DNA of 33,945 nucleotides from Spirochaetales bacterium (GCA_028533045.1 JAQQAP010000031.1:1-33945), one strand, 5' to 3'; positions 9,147 to 18,013 are shown, counted from the first letter of the stretch. Numbers and translations: made by a program. Notes: a model not told the origin generated them from the letters alone.

Positions 9147-9175
9147 TTGAACCGGCTCGCCAGGGGAACTATACT
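9147..9175 (+). promoter_or_regulatory. Divergent promoter, rightward (819-aa gene)
   Basis: -35 TTGAAC (9147-9152), a 17-bp spacer, and -10 TATACT (9170-9175), identical to the -10 of the leftward promoter. It leaves a leader of about 48 bases holding AAGGGG before ATG 9230. Confidence 0.65.
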
Positions 9176-9229
9176 TATGAATACATAATCGAGTAAAAAG
9201 CGAATGTGGTAATTTAAAAGGGGCATTTT

Positions 9230-11689
9230 ATGGATAATATTGGGGATACCGGGGGATTTGTGAAAAAAAAACTGGCCAAAGGCACTCTGCTTACTCGTCA
9301 GGGCGGCCAGAGGGATGTCTTTTATGTCGTTCATACGGGGCTGGTTGAACTGCTTTATTGCGATGAGCCCCGGACAGATGAATGGGACGAGGCCCTGTGT
9401 CTTAAGAGCTATCGGGTTGGTATGGTAAAGGGGGAAGCCCTTTTGGATGTGGCCAGTCTTTTGGGGAAAGACAAAAAAGCTCCCTATTCGATAAGAACTG
9501 TTTCCGAGTGTGTGGTGAGCGCCACTCCTATTGAATCTTCGGAGATGGCGGCACGTATCGAAAGGGATATGTTCTTGAATCTAAGAATTCTAAAAGACAT
9601 GGTTTCCCAGGTGGAAGCGGGGTTTTATCTCTTTCGTAACTACCGGTATCTCTGGCATAAATATGCCTTTATCGCCGATGTTTTAGCCCTGGGGAAAGGG
9701 GGAAGAGGAGAGGGGGCGGAGACGGTTGCCAGAGAAGGGGGCTCGCTGGACGATTATGCCCAATATTTGGCGGGACGAATCGCCCGGGAGTGGGACGGCC
9801 CCAAGCCTTCACAGTGGGATGTCAATCTGTTTCAGGGAGAGATTCAGGATGCCCTGGACTTGTACGGCGACCATGACAGTCTTTGGCTGGAAGACCGAAT
9901 TGATCACCGGCAGTATCTCTTTATAAAAAGGATAGTGGAGAAAAAGAGTAATATTCTGTCTGCCCTGCTTCATAATGACGAGCCTCTCAATTCCTACATT
10001 TTCACATTTCTCGCCCGTGTTCAGGAGGAAATCCTTTCAACGACCCGGGACCTTTCCCGGGAGATCGTCCATCTTATGGAGCAGATATTCACTCCCCGGG
10101 GATGGGTCAGTGATATTTTAAACATGAGAAAAGGGGAAGACTCTCCCCTTGATAATTTTCTTAGATATCTTGCGGTGTATATTGTTCGAGGGCGGAAGGA
10201 TACGATTAATCTTTTGGGAAAGGATCCGGGGCGTCTCTACCCGGTTTATTCCGAACTAAAGCCGTTTCAGGATTATACGGCTCCTGTGATTTCGGAGCAA
10301 TCCGCTTCATCGGAAGGAAAGGGTGATGCAAAGAAACTTCGAAAATATGAGGGCCTTTTGGATAAAATCCTGGCGTTTTCCGGTTTGCCTACGGAATTCA
10401 CAGAGGAATTTCGTTCATTTATAGATCGCATGCTAAAGGATTCGGCTGTTCTGGAAGATCGGACTTTTTTAGAAAACCTGAACAGGCAATATTGGAAATT
10501 GTACGAAAGCTGCTATCTGAAAATTATCGGTTCCGATTTAAAGGGATTCATTCCGGGAATTATGCTTCACTTGGGAATTGTGGATGAACGGCTCCTGTCG
10601 GAAGAACAGCTGTGGGATGCGGACCGGATTTATACTTCCAATTTGTATAGGGAGGAGCCCTATCCGATTATGACTCTGCCCTATTTTCTGGAAAAAATCT
10701 ATCATGGAGACATCCATCCCTCCCTAACGGAAATGGGGGAAAGTTTTAACCGCCATATCAAAAAGCAGAAATCTCAAAAGAAAAACGAGACGCCCCTGTT
10801 TGAAAATACCCCGGAGGATCGCGTCCGTTATGAAATTTCTATGGTTTCTTCCGATCTGGGGCGGATGCTGGGACGGAACAAAGTTAAAACTCTTCCTTTT
10901 CTCTATGGAAAAGAAGTTTCCGGTGACCTTTCCCGTCTTTTTTGGAGTGCCGATACTCTTACAACCCAATTGGATGAGATACGGGGGAGGGATTACAGCC
11001 TGTTTTTCCGGGAATGTCTCTTAAAATATGACAATTCCTCAGATCTGATTCAGAAAGAGGTCATTCCCTACTTTGTTTTTTATCCCCAGACGGGCAGTCG
11101 TTCATTGCTATGGCAGGAAATGGACGGGGTAAAAAAAGACACTCCCGGGCGTTTCATATTACCCCTTCTTTTCGAAGGAGACAGAAGCCGTACTCTTTCC
11201 TCCCTTATGGGAGCCTTTCGCTGGGAACTTCAGAAAGCCATTGCCGGGTTTCAATGGGCCGATCCGGTGGAAGGAGGACTGGTGGGCGCCTATTTTGATT
11301 ATATTCAATACTATAGGAAGAACCCGAACCTTAGCCTGGAAGCCAAAAAGCGTATAGGCGATTTCATCAAGAAAACCAAGTCCGACAAGGAACGCTTTAT
11401 TGAGGATTATAGAAACTGGCTCTATTACGAATATGAGGGAAGACCTCGGTTGAACAGTGTTTCCCGCGAGATATTCTACCGCTTTTGCCCCTTCGCCCGT
11501 GAGAAAAGAGAGGTCCTGGCGGCCATGCCCCTCTTTCAATCCTATGAAGGGAAGCTCCAGAGTCGCCGCTATAAGGAGGCCTTAAAAATTAAAGCCCGCC
11601 TCATCAAACTGGACAAGGCGGGCGTTGATATTCCCCAGGATTTGACCAATTACATGGCCTACCTGGAAATGGACAGGTCCGAAGACTAG
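9230..11689 (+). CDS. Large soluble protein with degenerate cyclic-nucleotide-binding domain
   Basis: 819 aa, with no signal peptide and no obvious membrane helix. Residues about 10-110 look like a cNMP-binding jelly roll (KGTLLTRQGGQRDVFYVVHTGLVELL). Where the phosphate-binding cassette should be, there is KGEALLDVASLLG with the Gly-Glu pair (68-69), but the conserved Arg-Ser/Thr-Ala is replaced by APYSIRT (84-90), so normal cAMP/cGMP binding is doubtful. The remaining 700 residues are charged and mostly helical (many Tyr, Arg, Asp and Leu), and I do not recognise a family. ATG 9230 has AAGGGG seven bases upstream. Its TAG overlaps the exchanger's stop codon from the other strand (CTAG). Probably a spirochaete-type conserved protein (inference). 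Confidence 0.75.
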   Translation: MDNIGDTGGFVKKKLAKGTLLTRQGGQRDVFYVVHTGLVELLYCDEPRTDEWDEALCLKSYRVGMVKGEALLDVASLLGKDKKAPYSIRTVSECVVSATPIESSEMAARIERDMFLNLRILKDMVSQVEAGFYLFRNYRYLWHKYAFIADVLALGKGGRGEGAETVAREGGSLDDYAQYLAGRIAREWDGPKPSQWDVNLFQGEIQDALDLYGDHDSLWLEDRIDHRQYLFIKRIVEKKSNILSALLHNDEPLNSYIFTFLARVQEEILSTTRDLSREIVHLMEQIFTPRGWVSDILNMRKGEDSPLDNFLRYLAVYIVRGRKDTINLLGKDPGRLYPVYSELKPFQDYTAPVISEQSASSEGKGDAKKLRKYEGLLDKILAFSGLPTEFTEEFRSFIDRMLKDSAVLEDRTFLENLNRQYWKLYESCYLKIIGSDLKGFIPGIMLHLGIVDERLLSEEQLWDADRIYTSNLYREEPYPIMTLPYFLEKIYHGDIHPSLTEMGESFNRHIKKQKSQKKNETPLFENTPEDRVRYEISMVSSDLGRMLGRNKVKTLPFLYGKEVSGDLSRLFWSADTLTTQLDEIRGRDYSLFFRECLLKYDNSSDLIQKEVIPYFVFYPQTGSRSLLWQEMDGVKKDTPGRFILPLLFEGDRSRTLSSLMGAFRWELQKAIAGFQWADPVEGGLVGAYFDYIQYYRKNPNLSLEAKKRIGDFIKKTKSDKERFIEDYRNWLYYEYEGRPRLNSVSREIFYRFCPFAREKREVLAAMPLFQSYEGKLQSRRYKEALKIKARLIKLDKAGVDIPQDLTNYMAYLEMDRSED

Positions 11690-12735
11690 GCCAGTACGGT
11701 ATACTGGAAAATGACGTAAATCAGGTAGAGGCTCAGGAGCCACACACCCTGCCAGCGGGGGAACGTTTTGCCCTTGTTGGCACTTACGAAAATTCGGAAT
11801 GACCAGAGAACCAGGAGCATAACGGGGAAATGGATGAGGTAGAAGTTGACCGGTACCGAAAGGGGACGGGCCACGGAAGCCGCACCGATAACAAAGAGAC
11901 AGTTAAGAACGTCAGCTCCCACAACATTACCTACGGTAATTTCCGGATGCCCCTTTCGGACGGCCGTGATGGCTGTCATAAGTTCGGGCAGGGAGGTACC
12001 AAAGGCAACCATGGTGGCGGCGATAACGTCCTGAGGAACACCCAGCCGCAGGGCCAGTTCGCTGGCGGCGGGGATGAGAAGGCGGGCGCCGGCGATAACC
12101 ATGGCGATCCCCCCGATTATCATAATCCAGCAGAGCCAGGAAGGAGCGTCCGATTCGTATTCGGAAGCGTTTGTATCCATCTCTTCTTCCGTATGGCCCT
12201 TGGACCAGCGGAAATTCATATACATATAGACCGCAAGGAGAATAAGGAGCCCGATTCCCATGGGCCGACCGATAAACCGTCTTTCGGCGGGCAACAAAAG
12301 GAGAAAGGCGGAGAGGACCGCTAAAAGGGTTGCCGACCCTACCTGCCACCAGCCGTTCCGGTTAAGGATGTAGCGGTTAAGGGGAACCGTGGAAATAAGG
12401 GCTGTCAGACCAAATATAAGACCCGTATCGGCAATAATGGAACCGACTCCGTTTCCCAATGCCAGACCCGGATCGCCCTGGAAGGCGGCCAGTACGGAAA
12501 CAAAAGCCTCGGGCATGGTGGTTCCCAAAGAAACAATGGTTGCCCCGATAACTACCTTGGGCATTCCGGTACGCTCGGCCAGATCAACTACGCCGTCTAT
12601 CATGAGGTCCGCCCCTTTGGAGAGGAGGAAAACACCCACGGCGATGATAATCAGCAGGGACCAGGTGGGAAAAGTCGAAATAAGCTCGGACAGGAGCTCC
12701 TCATCGGCTATGTATTGCCAGATTGAATGTGTCAT
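11686..12735 (-). CDS. Calcium/sodium antiporter, CaCA family (YrbG-like)
   Basis: 349 aa with about ten hydrophobic helices in two homologous halves split by an acidic cytoplasmic loop (about 180-197). Each half carries the alpha-repeat cation-binding signature: GTTMPE at 71-76 and GTSLPE at 246-251, each followed by a GN-VG-(I/A)D-type helix (ALGNGVGSIIAD, TVGNVVGADVLN). Family members exchange Ca2+ for Na+ or H+ across the inner membrane. Translation starts nine bases after the channel stop, with AAGGA overlapping that stop codon, so it is coupled to the cyclic-nucleotide-gated channel. Confidence 0.92.
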   Translation of the reverse strand: MTHSIWQYIADEELLSELISTFPTWSLLIIIAVGVFLLSKGADLMIDGVVDLAERTGMPKVVIGATIVSLGTTMPEAFVSVLAAFQGDPGLALGNGVGSIIADTGLIFGLTALISTVPLNRYILNRNGWWQVGSATLLAVLSAFLLLLPAERRFIGRPMGIGLLILLAVYMYMNFRWSKGHTEEEMDTNASEYESDAPSWLCWIMIIGGIAMVIAGARLLIPAASELALRLGVPQDVIAATMVAFGTSLPELMTAITAVRKGHPEITVGNVVGADVLNCLFVIGAASVARPLSVPVNFYLIHFPVMLLVLWSFRIFVSANKGKTFPRWQGVWLLSLYLIYVIFQYTVLA

Positions 12736-12744
12736 TATCTATCC

Positions 12745-14436
12745 TTATTCTGCGCCGGCCCCCTCTTCGAAGGAGAAGTAGAAGCGTTTGCTCCAGGGGC
12801 CCGGGCCGTTTTCATTTACCGCCCTTAGTTTATAGATGTTTCTTCCCGACTTCAAGGGATGGAGATCAATAAACTCCGGCGTATAGAGTTGAGAGGCGGC
12901 AAAGCTCCACTTCTCTTTGGAAGGATTCTTTTTGAGGACCTGATAGTAGTTTACATTGTCCATCTCTTTCCAGCGGATTTTAACAATGTCTTCCCCTTCT
13001 ATTAGGCTGAATTCGGCCTCGTCTATGGAGGGGAGAATCTTTTGATCTGCCGGGGACGGGACTTTCTCTTCAAGGGCCTCTTCCTGCTCGCTTTCCTCTT
13101 CATGGCTGTGATCTATTTTTGCTTCATTTTCCAGACGGCGCCGTTCCGCTTCCCGGGACATGGTCTGTTCAATTTCCGGATAGCGGGGCAGAATGGAGTC
13201 CACCATATCCTTGGTGAGCCGGTAGAGGTCGCAATACTCCACAGCTTTGACCGTGGCCGTTCGGGGGGTGCTGAGGAGCAGGGCCATTTCCCCGATAAAG
13301 GCTCCTCCGGTCAGAGTTGCGTATGTGATGTTTTCGTCGGCGGAGAGAACGTCCACCTTCCCGGAGGAGATAAAGTACATTTCGTATCCCATTTCTCCCG
13401 CTTCCATTATGTAGTCGCCCGGGGTAAAAATAACCGGTTCCAGGTTCAGGATAACCTCCTTAAGGAAGGAGTCCGGGGCGTGTTCGAAAAGGGGGACTTT
13501 CTGAATCAGCTCCTTGTTCATCTGAATGGTAATCTGCATTTTAAGAGAATGGGGCAGCTCTTCAATAACCGCCGCCTCGTTGTAGCCCCGTCGGCTCTCC
13601 CAAAGGTAATCGTAGTAGTTACTTACCCGTCTTTGCAGGGGTGCGGGGATATTTTTGTATTTAAGAAAGTCGTTAATCCGCTCAACCTTCTCCTTGTGAT
13701 TACTCTTGGCCACGTCCATATTGGCTATAAGGTTGGAAATGTTACCGATGATGAAACCGTACATACCGGCTCCCAAGAGCTGTGTGATAATGGTAAAAAT
13801 GATTTGCGACTTGTGTGACAGGTCCGGGGAAATGTCACCGTAACCAATGGTGGTTAGGGTGGTTATGGTCCAGTAGAAGGCCTGGAGGTAGGTGTCTCCC
13901 TTTGTCTGATCCGGAGCTATTCCTCCCAGGGCTATCCAACCGCAGGATACCAGATGGGCTGCGACGAGAATCCAGAATACCATGATAATCATGCGAATCA
14001 CACTGGGATTAATGGCATTATTCATCTCGTTAAGCCGTCGGAGTGTTTTATTTGAGGAAAAAAGCTTAAAAAGACGTGTTAAGCGAAAGAGGCGGAAGAG
14101 CCGGGAGAGAATGAGCCCGGAAAAACCGGAGAAAAGAAGGGCCAGGGGAAGGGTGGCTATAAGGTCCCAGGGGAACCAGGTCCTCAGGTAGCGCCTGGCT
14201 ATGCGTTTTTTATCTGTTACGAGTTTTCGCTTCTCTTCGTAGGCGGTGTGAAAATTCAGAAAAATATCCACAGCGAAAAATATCGTTACCCCCACATCGA
14301 AGATGATCATGGGCGTGGTTGTTTTTCTTTCGAAAATAACGACCAAAGGGTAAATGAATGTACAGATCACTGTGAGAAAGAGTATTACCAACTCCCAGTA
14401 AATTTTCTTGGGATTATCCGGATTTATCAGTTCCAT
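12745..14436 (-). CDS. Cyclic-nucleotide-gated K+ channel (SthK-like) with C-terminal FN3-like domain
   Basis: 563 aa. Six transmembrane helices (S1 about 13-35 to S6 about 212-238). S4 has basic residues every third position (RLFRLFRLTRLFK, 112-124), and the pore has the K+ filter TTIGYGD (195-201). A C-linker follows, then a cNMP-binding domain (about 312-420) whose cassette GGAFIGEMALLL...PRTATV keeps the Gly-Glu and Arg392-Thr393. Beyond an acidic linker (435-480), residues about 484-556 look like a fibronectin type III fold (VKIRWKEMDNVNYYQVLKK, IYKLRAVNENGPGPWS), placed in the cytoplasm. This tail is not part of the SthK or CNG plan as I know it. The gene is followed at nine bases by a CaCA exchanger. 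No ribosome site precedes ATG 14436. Confidence 0.92.
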   Translation of the reverse strand: MELINPDNPKKIYWELVILFLTVICTFIYPLVVIFERKTTTPMIIFDVGVTIFFAVDIFLNFHTAYEEKRKLVTDKKRIARRYLRTWFPWDLIATLPLALLFSGFSGLILSRLFRLFRLTRLFKLFSSNKTLRRLNEMNNAINPSVIRMIIMVFWILVAAHLVSCGWIALGGIAPDQTKGDTYLQAFYWTITTLTTIGYGDISPDLSHKSQIIFTIITQLLGAGMYGFIIGNISNLIANMDVAKSNHKEKVERINDFLKYKNIPAPLQRRVSNYYDYLWESRRGYNEAAVIEELPHSLKMQITIQMNKELIQKVPLFEHAPDSFLKEVILNLEPVIFTPGDYIMEAGEMGYEMYFISSGKVDVLSADENITYATLTGGAFIGEMALLLSTPRTATVKAVEYCDLYRLTKDMVDSILPRYPEIEQTMSREAERRRLENEAKIDHSHEEESEQEEALEEKVPSPADQKILPSIDEAEFSLIEGEDIVKIRWKEMDNVNYYQVLKKNPSKEKWSFAASQLYTPEFIDLHPLKSGRNIYKLRAVNENGPGPWSKRFYFSFEEGAGAE

Positions 14437-14467
14437 ACAATAAGTATCGTAGGGATTGGGCCTATTC

Positions 14468-15790
14468 TCAACCCCCGGAAGCGGTTATCCCTATGCCAAA
14501 ATAGTTCTTTACTCCTTCGGAGAGATCGGTAGGGTAGGTTTCCGCCGTATAGAGCAGGGTCAGACCGTAGTTGCTGCCCTGGCTGGGAAGGTTAAAATCC
14601 ACCCCCATGGTCAGGTCCGTATGGAGTCGATTGTCCCGGCTGTCCGCGCTGTTCACATAGGAGGTATTTTCGTATTGTCGTACCTGCTGCCAGCCCGCTA
14701 TTAGGGATAGGTGAGGGTTTATCTGGAAGCCGTCGGTTTGAGGGAGCAGGTATAGTCGGCCTCCCCCGGAGAGGGAACTGAAGCGGTAGAGATCGTTGTC
14801 CTCTTCCTCCGGATACCATCCGCTTTTAAGGCTCATCAGAAGGTAGCTCCGTTCTTTCAGGCCGGGGGGAATCCTTCTGTAGTTAGGTTGAATCAGAAAG
14901 GCCAGATCCCAGGATTGGTAGCCTATGTTGGATACGGCGGAGAGCTTGTGGGGGCTGTGCAGATTTATTTCTTTCTCTCCTTCGGGCTGTATAAGCATAA
15001 AGCCGATTCCCCCCGAGGGGGTTCCCGTGGTGAGGTTTATCGATTTATTGACATACATTCCTCCCACATGAAAATCCAGATCAATCCAGACCCCCTCTTC
15101 ATTTTCCAGCACATAGGAGAGAAGTTCCGAATCTTCTTCAAAAAAGGCGGCCGCATAACCCACCCCAAAATAGACCAGGCTGTTCTCGCTTTTTAGGGTG
15201 CTGCTTAGCTCTGTGTAGAGGCCGATTTGGCCCCGCACCGGAGAGTACTGAGCTTTGGTGAGCAGGAGAAAGGGAAGGGACAGGAGAGTCTCCTCGTAGT
15301 ATCCGCTCAGGGCAAGGTAGGGATCGGCGTAATTCAAGTCGCTGTAGTAGGTTGTTTCATCGGGGATTTCCCTGTCCACACCCATTGATTCGTGTATGAG
15401 TACCTGAATGTCATAGCCTCCGAAGTCGCCAAAGAGATTCAGGCCCGCTCCGGGAAGCAAAGTCAGCCTTCCGTTTACTCTGTACTCATAACCGCCGTAG
15501 AGATTCAGTTGATCCAGTCGGGAGGCGTCCGAATCTTCGTCGCCCCGATAGGTGAAACCGTACAGGTCCATTCCGCCAAAGTAGAGATTGCTTTTGAGGC
15601 CGGTGAAAAAAGAGGCGGTGGTGCCGTCGTCCCATTCGTCGGCGTAATCTATGCCAAAGGTGTCGTTTCCGTTAATGAGCCAGCTGTTGTCTCCCGGGAG
15701 ATAGGCCATGTCGTTCATCAAAGTTTGGGGAGAGGGAAAAGCTTGCATTCCTGTAAAAATAGAAAATAATAAAATGAGAGGCCTTTTCAT
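14468..15790 (-). CDS. Exported beta-rich protein, probable outer-membrane protein
   Basis: 440 aa with a signal peptide (about residues 1-20, ending near QAFPSPQ). The mature protein has many alternating beta strands with aromatic residues at strand ends (LYFGGMDLYGFTYRG, LNLYGGYEYRVNGR, GQIGLYTELSS, NYGLTLLYTAETYPTD) and few cysteines, typical of spirochaete outer-membrane or periplasmic beta-barrels. I do not recognise the family. The stop is 31 bp upstream of the channel start on the same strand, so it may lead the channel-exchanger transcript. The ATG lacks a clear ribosome site. Confidence 0.7.
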   Translation of the reverse strand: MKRPLILLFSIFTGMQAFPSPQTLMNDMAYLPGDNSWLINGNDTFGIDYADEWDDGTTASFFTGLKSNLYFGGMDLYGFTYRGDEDSDASRLDQLNLYGGYEYRVNGRLTLLPGAGLNLFGDFGGYDIQVLIHESMGVDREIPDETTYYSDLNYADPYLALSGYYEETLLSLPFLLLTKAQYSPVRGQIGLYTELSSTLKSENSLVYFGVGYAAAFFEEDSELLSYVLENEEGVWIDLDFHVGGMYVNKSINLTTGTPSGGIGFMLIQPEGEKEINLHSPHKLSAVSNIGYQSWDLAFLIQPNYRRIPPGLKERSYLLMSLKSGWYPEEEDNDLYRFSSLSGGGRLYLLPQTDGFQINPHLSLIAGWQQVRQYENTSYVNSADSRDNRLHTDLTMGVDFNLPSQGSNYGLTLLYTAETYPTDLSEGVKNYFGIGITASGG

Positions 15791-15875
15791 AATTAATTCT
15801 ATTTATAGAAAGAAAAGAGAGATGGGGGAAGGGAAGGTATTTACAGTTAATGGGAAATTTAGGCGTAGTTTAATA

Positions 15876-15904
15876 TTTACATGTATATCTTAATGAAATA
15901 GAAT
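15876..15904 (+). promoter_or_regulatory. Promoter for the 157-aa gene and glycine cleavage operon
   Basis: -35 TTTACA (15876-15881), a 17-bp spacer, and -10 TAGAAT (15899-15904). The leader to ATG 15944 is about 33 bases, with AAGGGAG before the ATG. I looked for a glycine riboswitch in this interval and see none; the leader is too short to hold one. Confidence 0.55.
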
Positions 15905-15943
15905 ACAGTATACAAAAAAATATTAAATAAAAGGGAGAATAGT

Positions 15944-16417
15944 ATGGATTTAAAGGGAAAGGATATTCTGGAGGTTGTGGACGAATGGCTCAGGGAAAAC
16001 CCCGATAAAAGCGAATTTTCCATTGTACGGAGTTTTGTATCGCGCTATTGCATACCCTATTGGATTTTCAAGAGTGAGATCCTGGGGCATTTGAAGGTGG
16101 ATGAGATGCGTCTGAAGGAGGAAGATCTGGCCGATGAACTCTGGGGGGCCATTTTTTCGGTCCTTGATAAAAATATAAAATACTATGTGGATCCGGACAA
16201 TGATTACTCCATGACCAATATCGTAGATGAAATGGTGAAGGATTTTGATCTTTACACCACCTGTACGGACTACACTCTTATATTGAAAGCGGTGCAGCGT
16301 CTGCGCCTGGAGGAACCGGTTTCCTTAACGAAGCATGAGTACGATGGACTTATAAAAATTGCCGATGAAAACGGGATTGATACGATTTATCTCAAAGATG
16401 AAAGAAGTCGGCTTTAA
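15944..16417 (+). CDS. Unknown 157-aa acidic protein at head of gcv operon
   Basis: A soluble, strongly acidic, mostly helical protein with no signal peptide or membrane segment. It opens with a helix (DILEVVDEWLRENPDKSEFSIVRSFVSRYCIPYWIF) and ends in KDERSRL. AAGGGAG sits seven bases before the ATG. The stop is 19 bp before gcvT, whose ribosome site lies in that gap, so it is probably co-transcribed with the glycine cleavage genes. I recognise no family; a regulatory or accessory role is only suggested by position. Confidence 0.75.
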   Translation: MDLKGKDILEVVDEWLRENPDKSEFSIVRSFVSRYCIPYWIFKSEILGHLKVDEMRLKEEDLADELWGAIFSVLDKNIKYYVDPDNDYSMTNIVDEMVKDFDLYTTCTDYTLILKAVQRLRLEEPVSLTKHEYDGLIKIADENGIDTIYLKDERSRL

Positions 16418-16436
16418 GCCGGGAAGGAGGAGATAG

Positions 16437-17546
16437 TTGGATAGGGAATTGAAAAAAACTCCTCTTAACCGGATTCACCGTGAGTCCGGTGCCCGTATGA
16501 TTGAATTTGGCGGATGGGAGATGCCCGTTCAGTACAGTTCTCTGGTTGAGGAACATCGGGCCGTGCGGGAAAGGGCCGGTCTTTTTGATGTGTCCCATAT
16601 GGGGGAGTGCCGTCTGACCGGACCGGAAAGTGCTTCGGTTGTTAATAGACTAATTACCAACGACTCCTCTTCTATGGCGGTCGGGCAGATTCTGTACAGT
16701 CCCATGTGCAACGAGAAAGGCGGTACCGTAGATGATCTGATTGTCTATCGCTTTGGACCGGAGGATTTTCTTCTGATTATTAATGCTTCCAACAGAGAGA
16801 AGGATCTGGCCTGGATTACTAAGCATACGGCCGGTTTTGATGTGACTGTCTGTGATGAATCGGACCGCTGGGGGCAGCTGGCGCTTCAGGGGCCCCGTTC
16901 CCCCTTTATCCTTGAGGCATTAGGGGTGCTTAATCCGGCGGAACTGGCTTTTTTTACCTTTCGCCCCGCCCGTATTTCCGGGCAGGAGGTCATCATTTCC
17001 CGTTCCGGTTATACCGGTGAGGACGGCTTTGAGATCTACTGTTCCGCCGAAGCCCTTTGTGATCTCTGGACAGAAATTTTAGGAGCCGGAAGTTCGGAAG
17101 GTCTTCTTCCCTGCGGATTGGGGGCACGGGATACGCTCCGTTTTGAAGCGGCTCTTCCCTTATATGGGAATGAACTGGACGAGGATATTTCCCCCCTGGA
17201 AGCGGGGTTGGCGACATTTGTTAAGCTGGACGGGGAGGATTTTATCGGCCGGGAGGCTCTTGGGGAGCAAAAGAAGGCCGGCTTGACCCGGAAGCTGGTT
17301 GGTTTGGAGATGATTGGCAAAGGGATTCCCCGCCACGGTTATTCCCTTTTTGATTCGGAAGGCCGGGAGATAGGGCGGGTTACTACCGGTTATGCCGCTC
17401 CTACCGTAGGGAAGAGGCTGGCTCTGGCTCTTGTCGAAGCGGCCTATACCGAACCGGGTACGAAAATCTCTGTGGTTATCCGAAATAAACAAGCCGAAGC
17501 AGAAGTATGCGGGAAAAGGTTTTACAGGAAGAAGTATAAGAGGTAA
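16437..17546 (+). CDS. gcvT: Glycine cleavage T protein (aminomethyltransferase)
   Basis: 369 aa, normal for GcvT. It transfers the methylene carbon from aminomethyl-lipoyl-GcvH to tetrahydrofolate, releasing ammonia. Family landmarks are present: the N-terminal FGGWEMPVQY, LFDVSHMGE, the folate-site region FLLIINASNREKDLAW, LALQGP, the ISRSGYTGEDGFEIY block, and GLGARDTLR. TTG 16437 is chosen because AAGGAGG ends about seven bases before it and no ATG lies nearby. It is the first canonical gene of the T-H-PA-PB operon. Confidence 0.97.
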   Translation: MDRELKKTPLNRIHRESGARMIEFGGWEMPVQYSSLVEEHRAVRERAGLFDVSHMGECRLTGPESASVVNRLITNDSSSMAVGQILYSPMCNEKGGTVDDLIVYRFGPEDFLLIINASNREKDLAWITKHTAGFDVTVCDESDRWGQLALQGPRSPFILEALGVLNPAELAFFTFRPARISGQEVIISRSGYTGEDGFEIYCSAEALCDLWTEILGAGSSEGLLPCGLGARDTLRFEAALPLYGNELDEDISPLEAGLATFVKLDGEDFIGREALGEQKKAGLTRKLVGLEMIGKGIPRHGYSLFDSEGREIGRVTTGYAAPTVGKRLALALVEAAYTEPGTKISVVIRNKQAEAEVCGKRFYRKKYKR

Positions 17547-17625
17547 ATCTCCTTTTAAAGCTGGATCGGTGTATAATCTTATTCTATAATTAAAGTGGGA
17601 AATCTTAAGAATGGGGAGGATGATC

Positions 17626-18012
17626 ATGAATATACCCGGCGAACTGAAGTACACCAGGGAACATGAGTGGGTCAAAGTGGAAGAGGATATCCTGACGATT
17701 GGGATAACCGACTTCGCACAGAAAGAATTGGGCGATATTGTCTATGTGGAACTGCCCGAGACCGATGAGGTTCTTAAAAGGGAGGAAGCTTTTTCCACCA
17801 TTGAATCGGTTAAAACGGCCAGTGATATTTTCATGCCCGTAAGCGGAACGATCGTTGAAGTTAACGAAGATTTGGAAGATAACTCGGCCTATATCAATGA
17901 AGACCCCTACGGCAGCTGGATCGTGAAGGTTAAAGTGGATGATGAGGCAGGGCTGAATGAGTTGATGTCGGCGGAAGAATACAAAGAGTTCTGCCAAAAG
18001 GAAGAGAAGTAA
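17626..18012 (+). CDS. gcvH: Glycine cleavage H protein (lipoyl carrier)
   Basis: 128 aa from ATG 17626, which has GGGGAGGA five bases upstream; the in-frame ATG at 17611 is itself part of that ribosome site region. The protein carries the aminomethyl group on a lipoyl arm between the P, T and L proteins. The lipoylated lysine is K63 in ESVKTASDIFMPVSG. The usual ends YTREHEW and EEYKEF are intact. It follows gcvT by about 79 bp and precedes gcvPA by one base. Confidence 0.97.
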   Translation: MNIPGELKYTREHEWVKVEEDILTIGITDFAQKELGDIVYVELPETDEVLKREEAFSTIESVKTASDIFMPVSGTIVEVNEDLEDNSAYINEDPYGSWIVKVKVDDEAGLNELMSAEEYKEFCQKEEK

Positions 18013-18013
18013 A

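Noticed and set aside
9094..9334. 80-residue N-terminal extension of the Aat-like protein
   Set aside because: It would cross the divergent promoters and the start of the opposite gene; the 243-aa form has the normal family length.
11830..12781. Long antisense ORFs opposite the exchanger
   Set aside because: They shadow a well-supported membrane protein gene and show low-complexity, non-protein-like composition.
15791..15943. Glycine riboswitch ahead of the gcv operon
   Set aside because: The leader after the promoter is about 33 bases and shows none of the conserved glycine-aptamer blocks.
17572..17590. Two TATAAT hexamers in the gcvT-gcvH gap as an internal promoter
   Set aside because: Neither has a convincing -35 at 16-18 bp (best is TGGATC); left out of the feature list.
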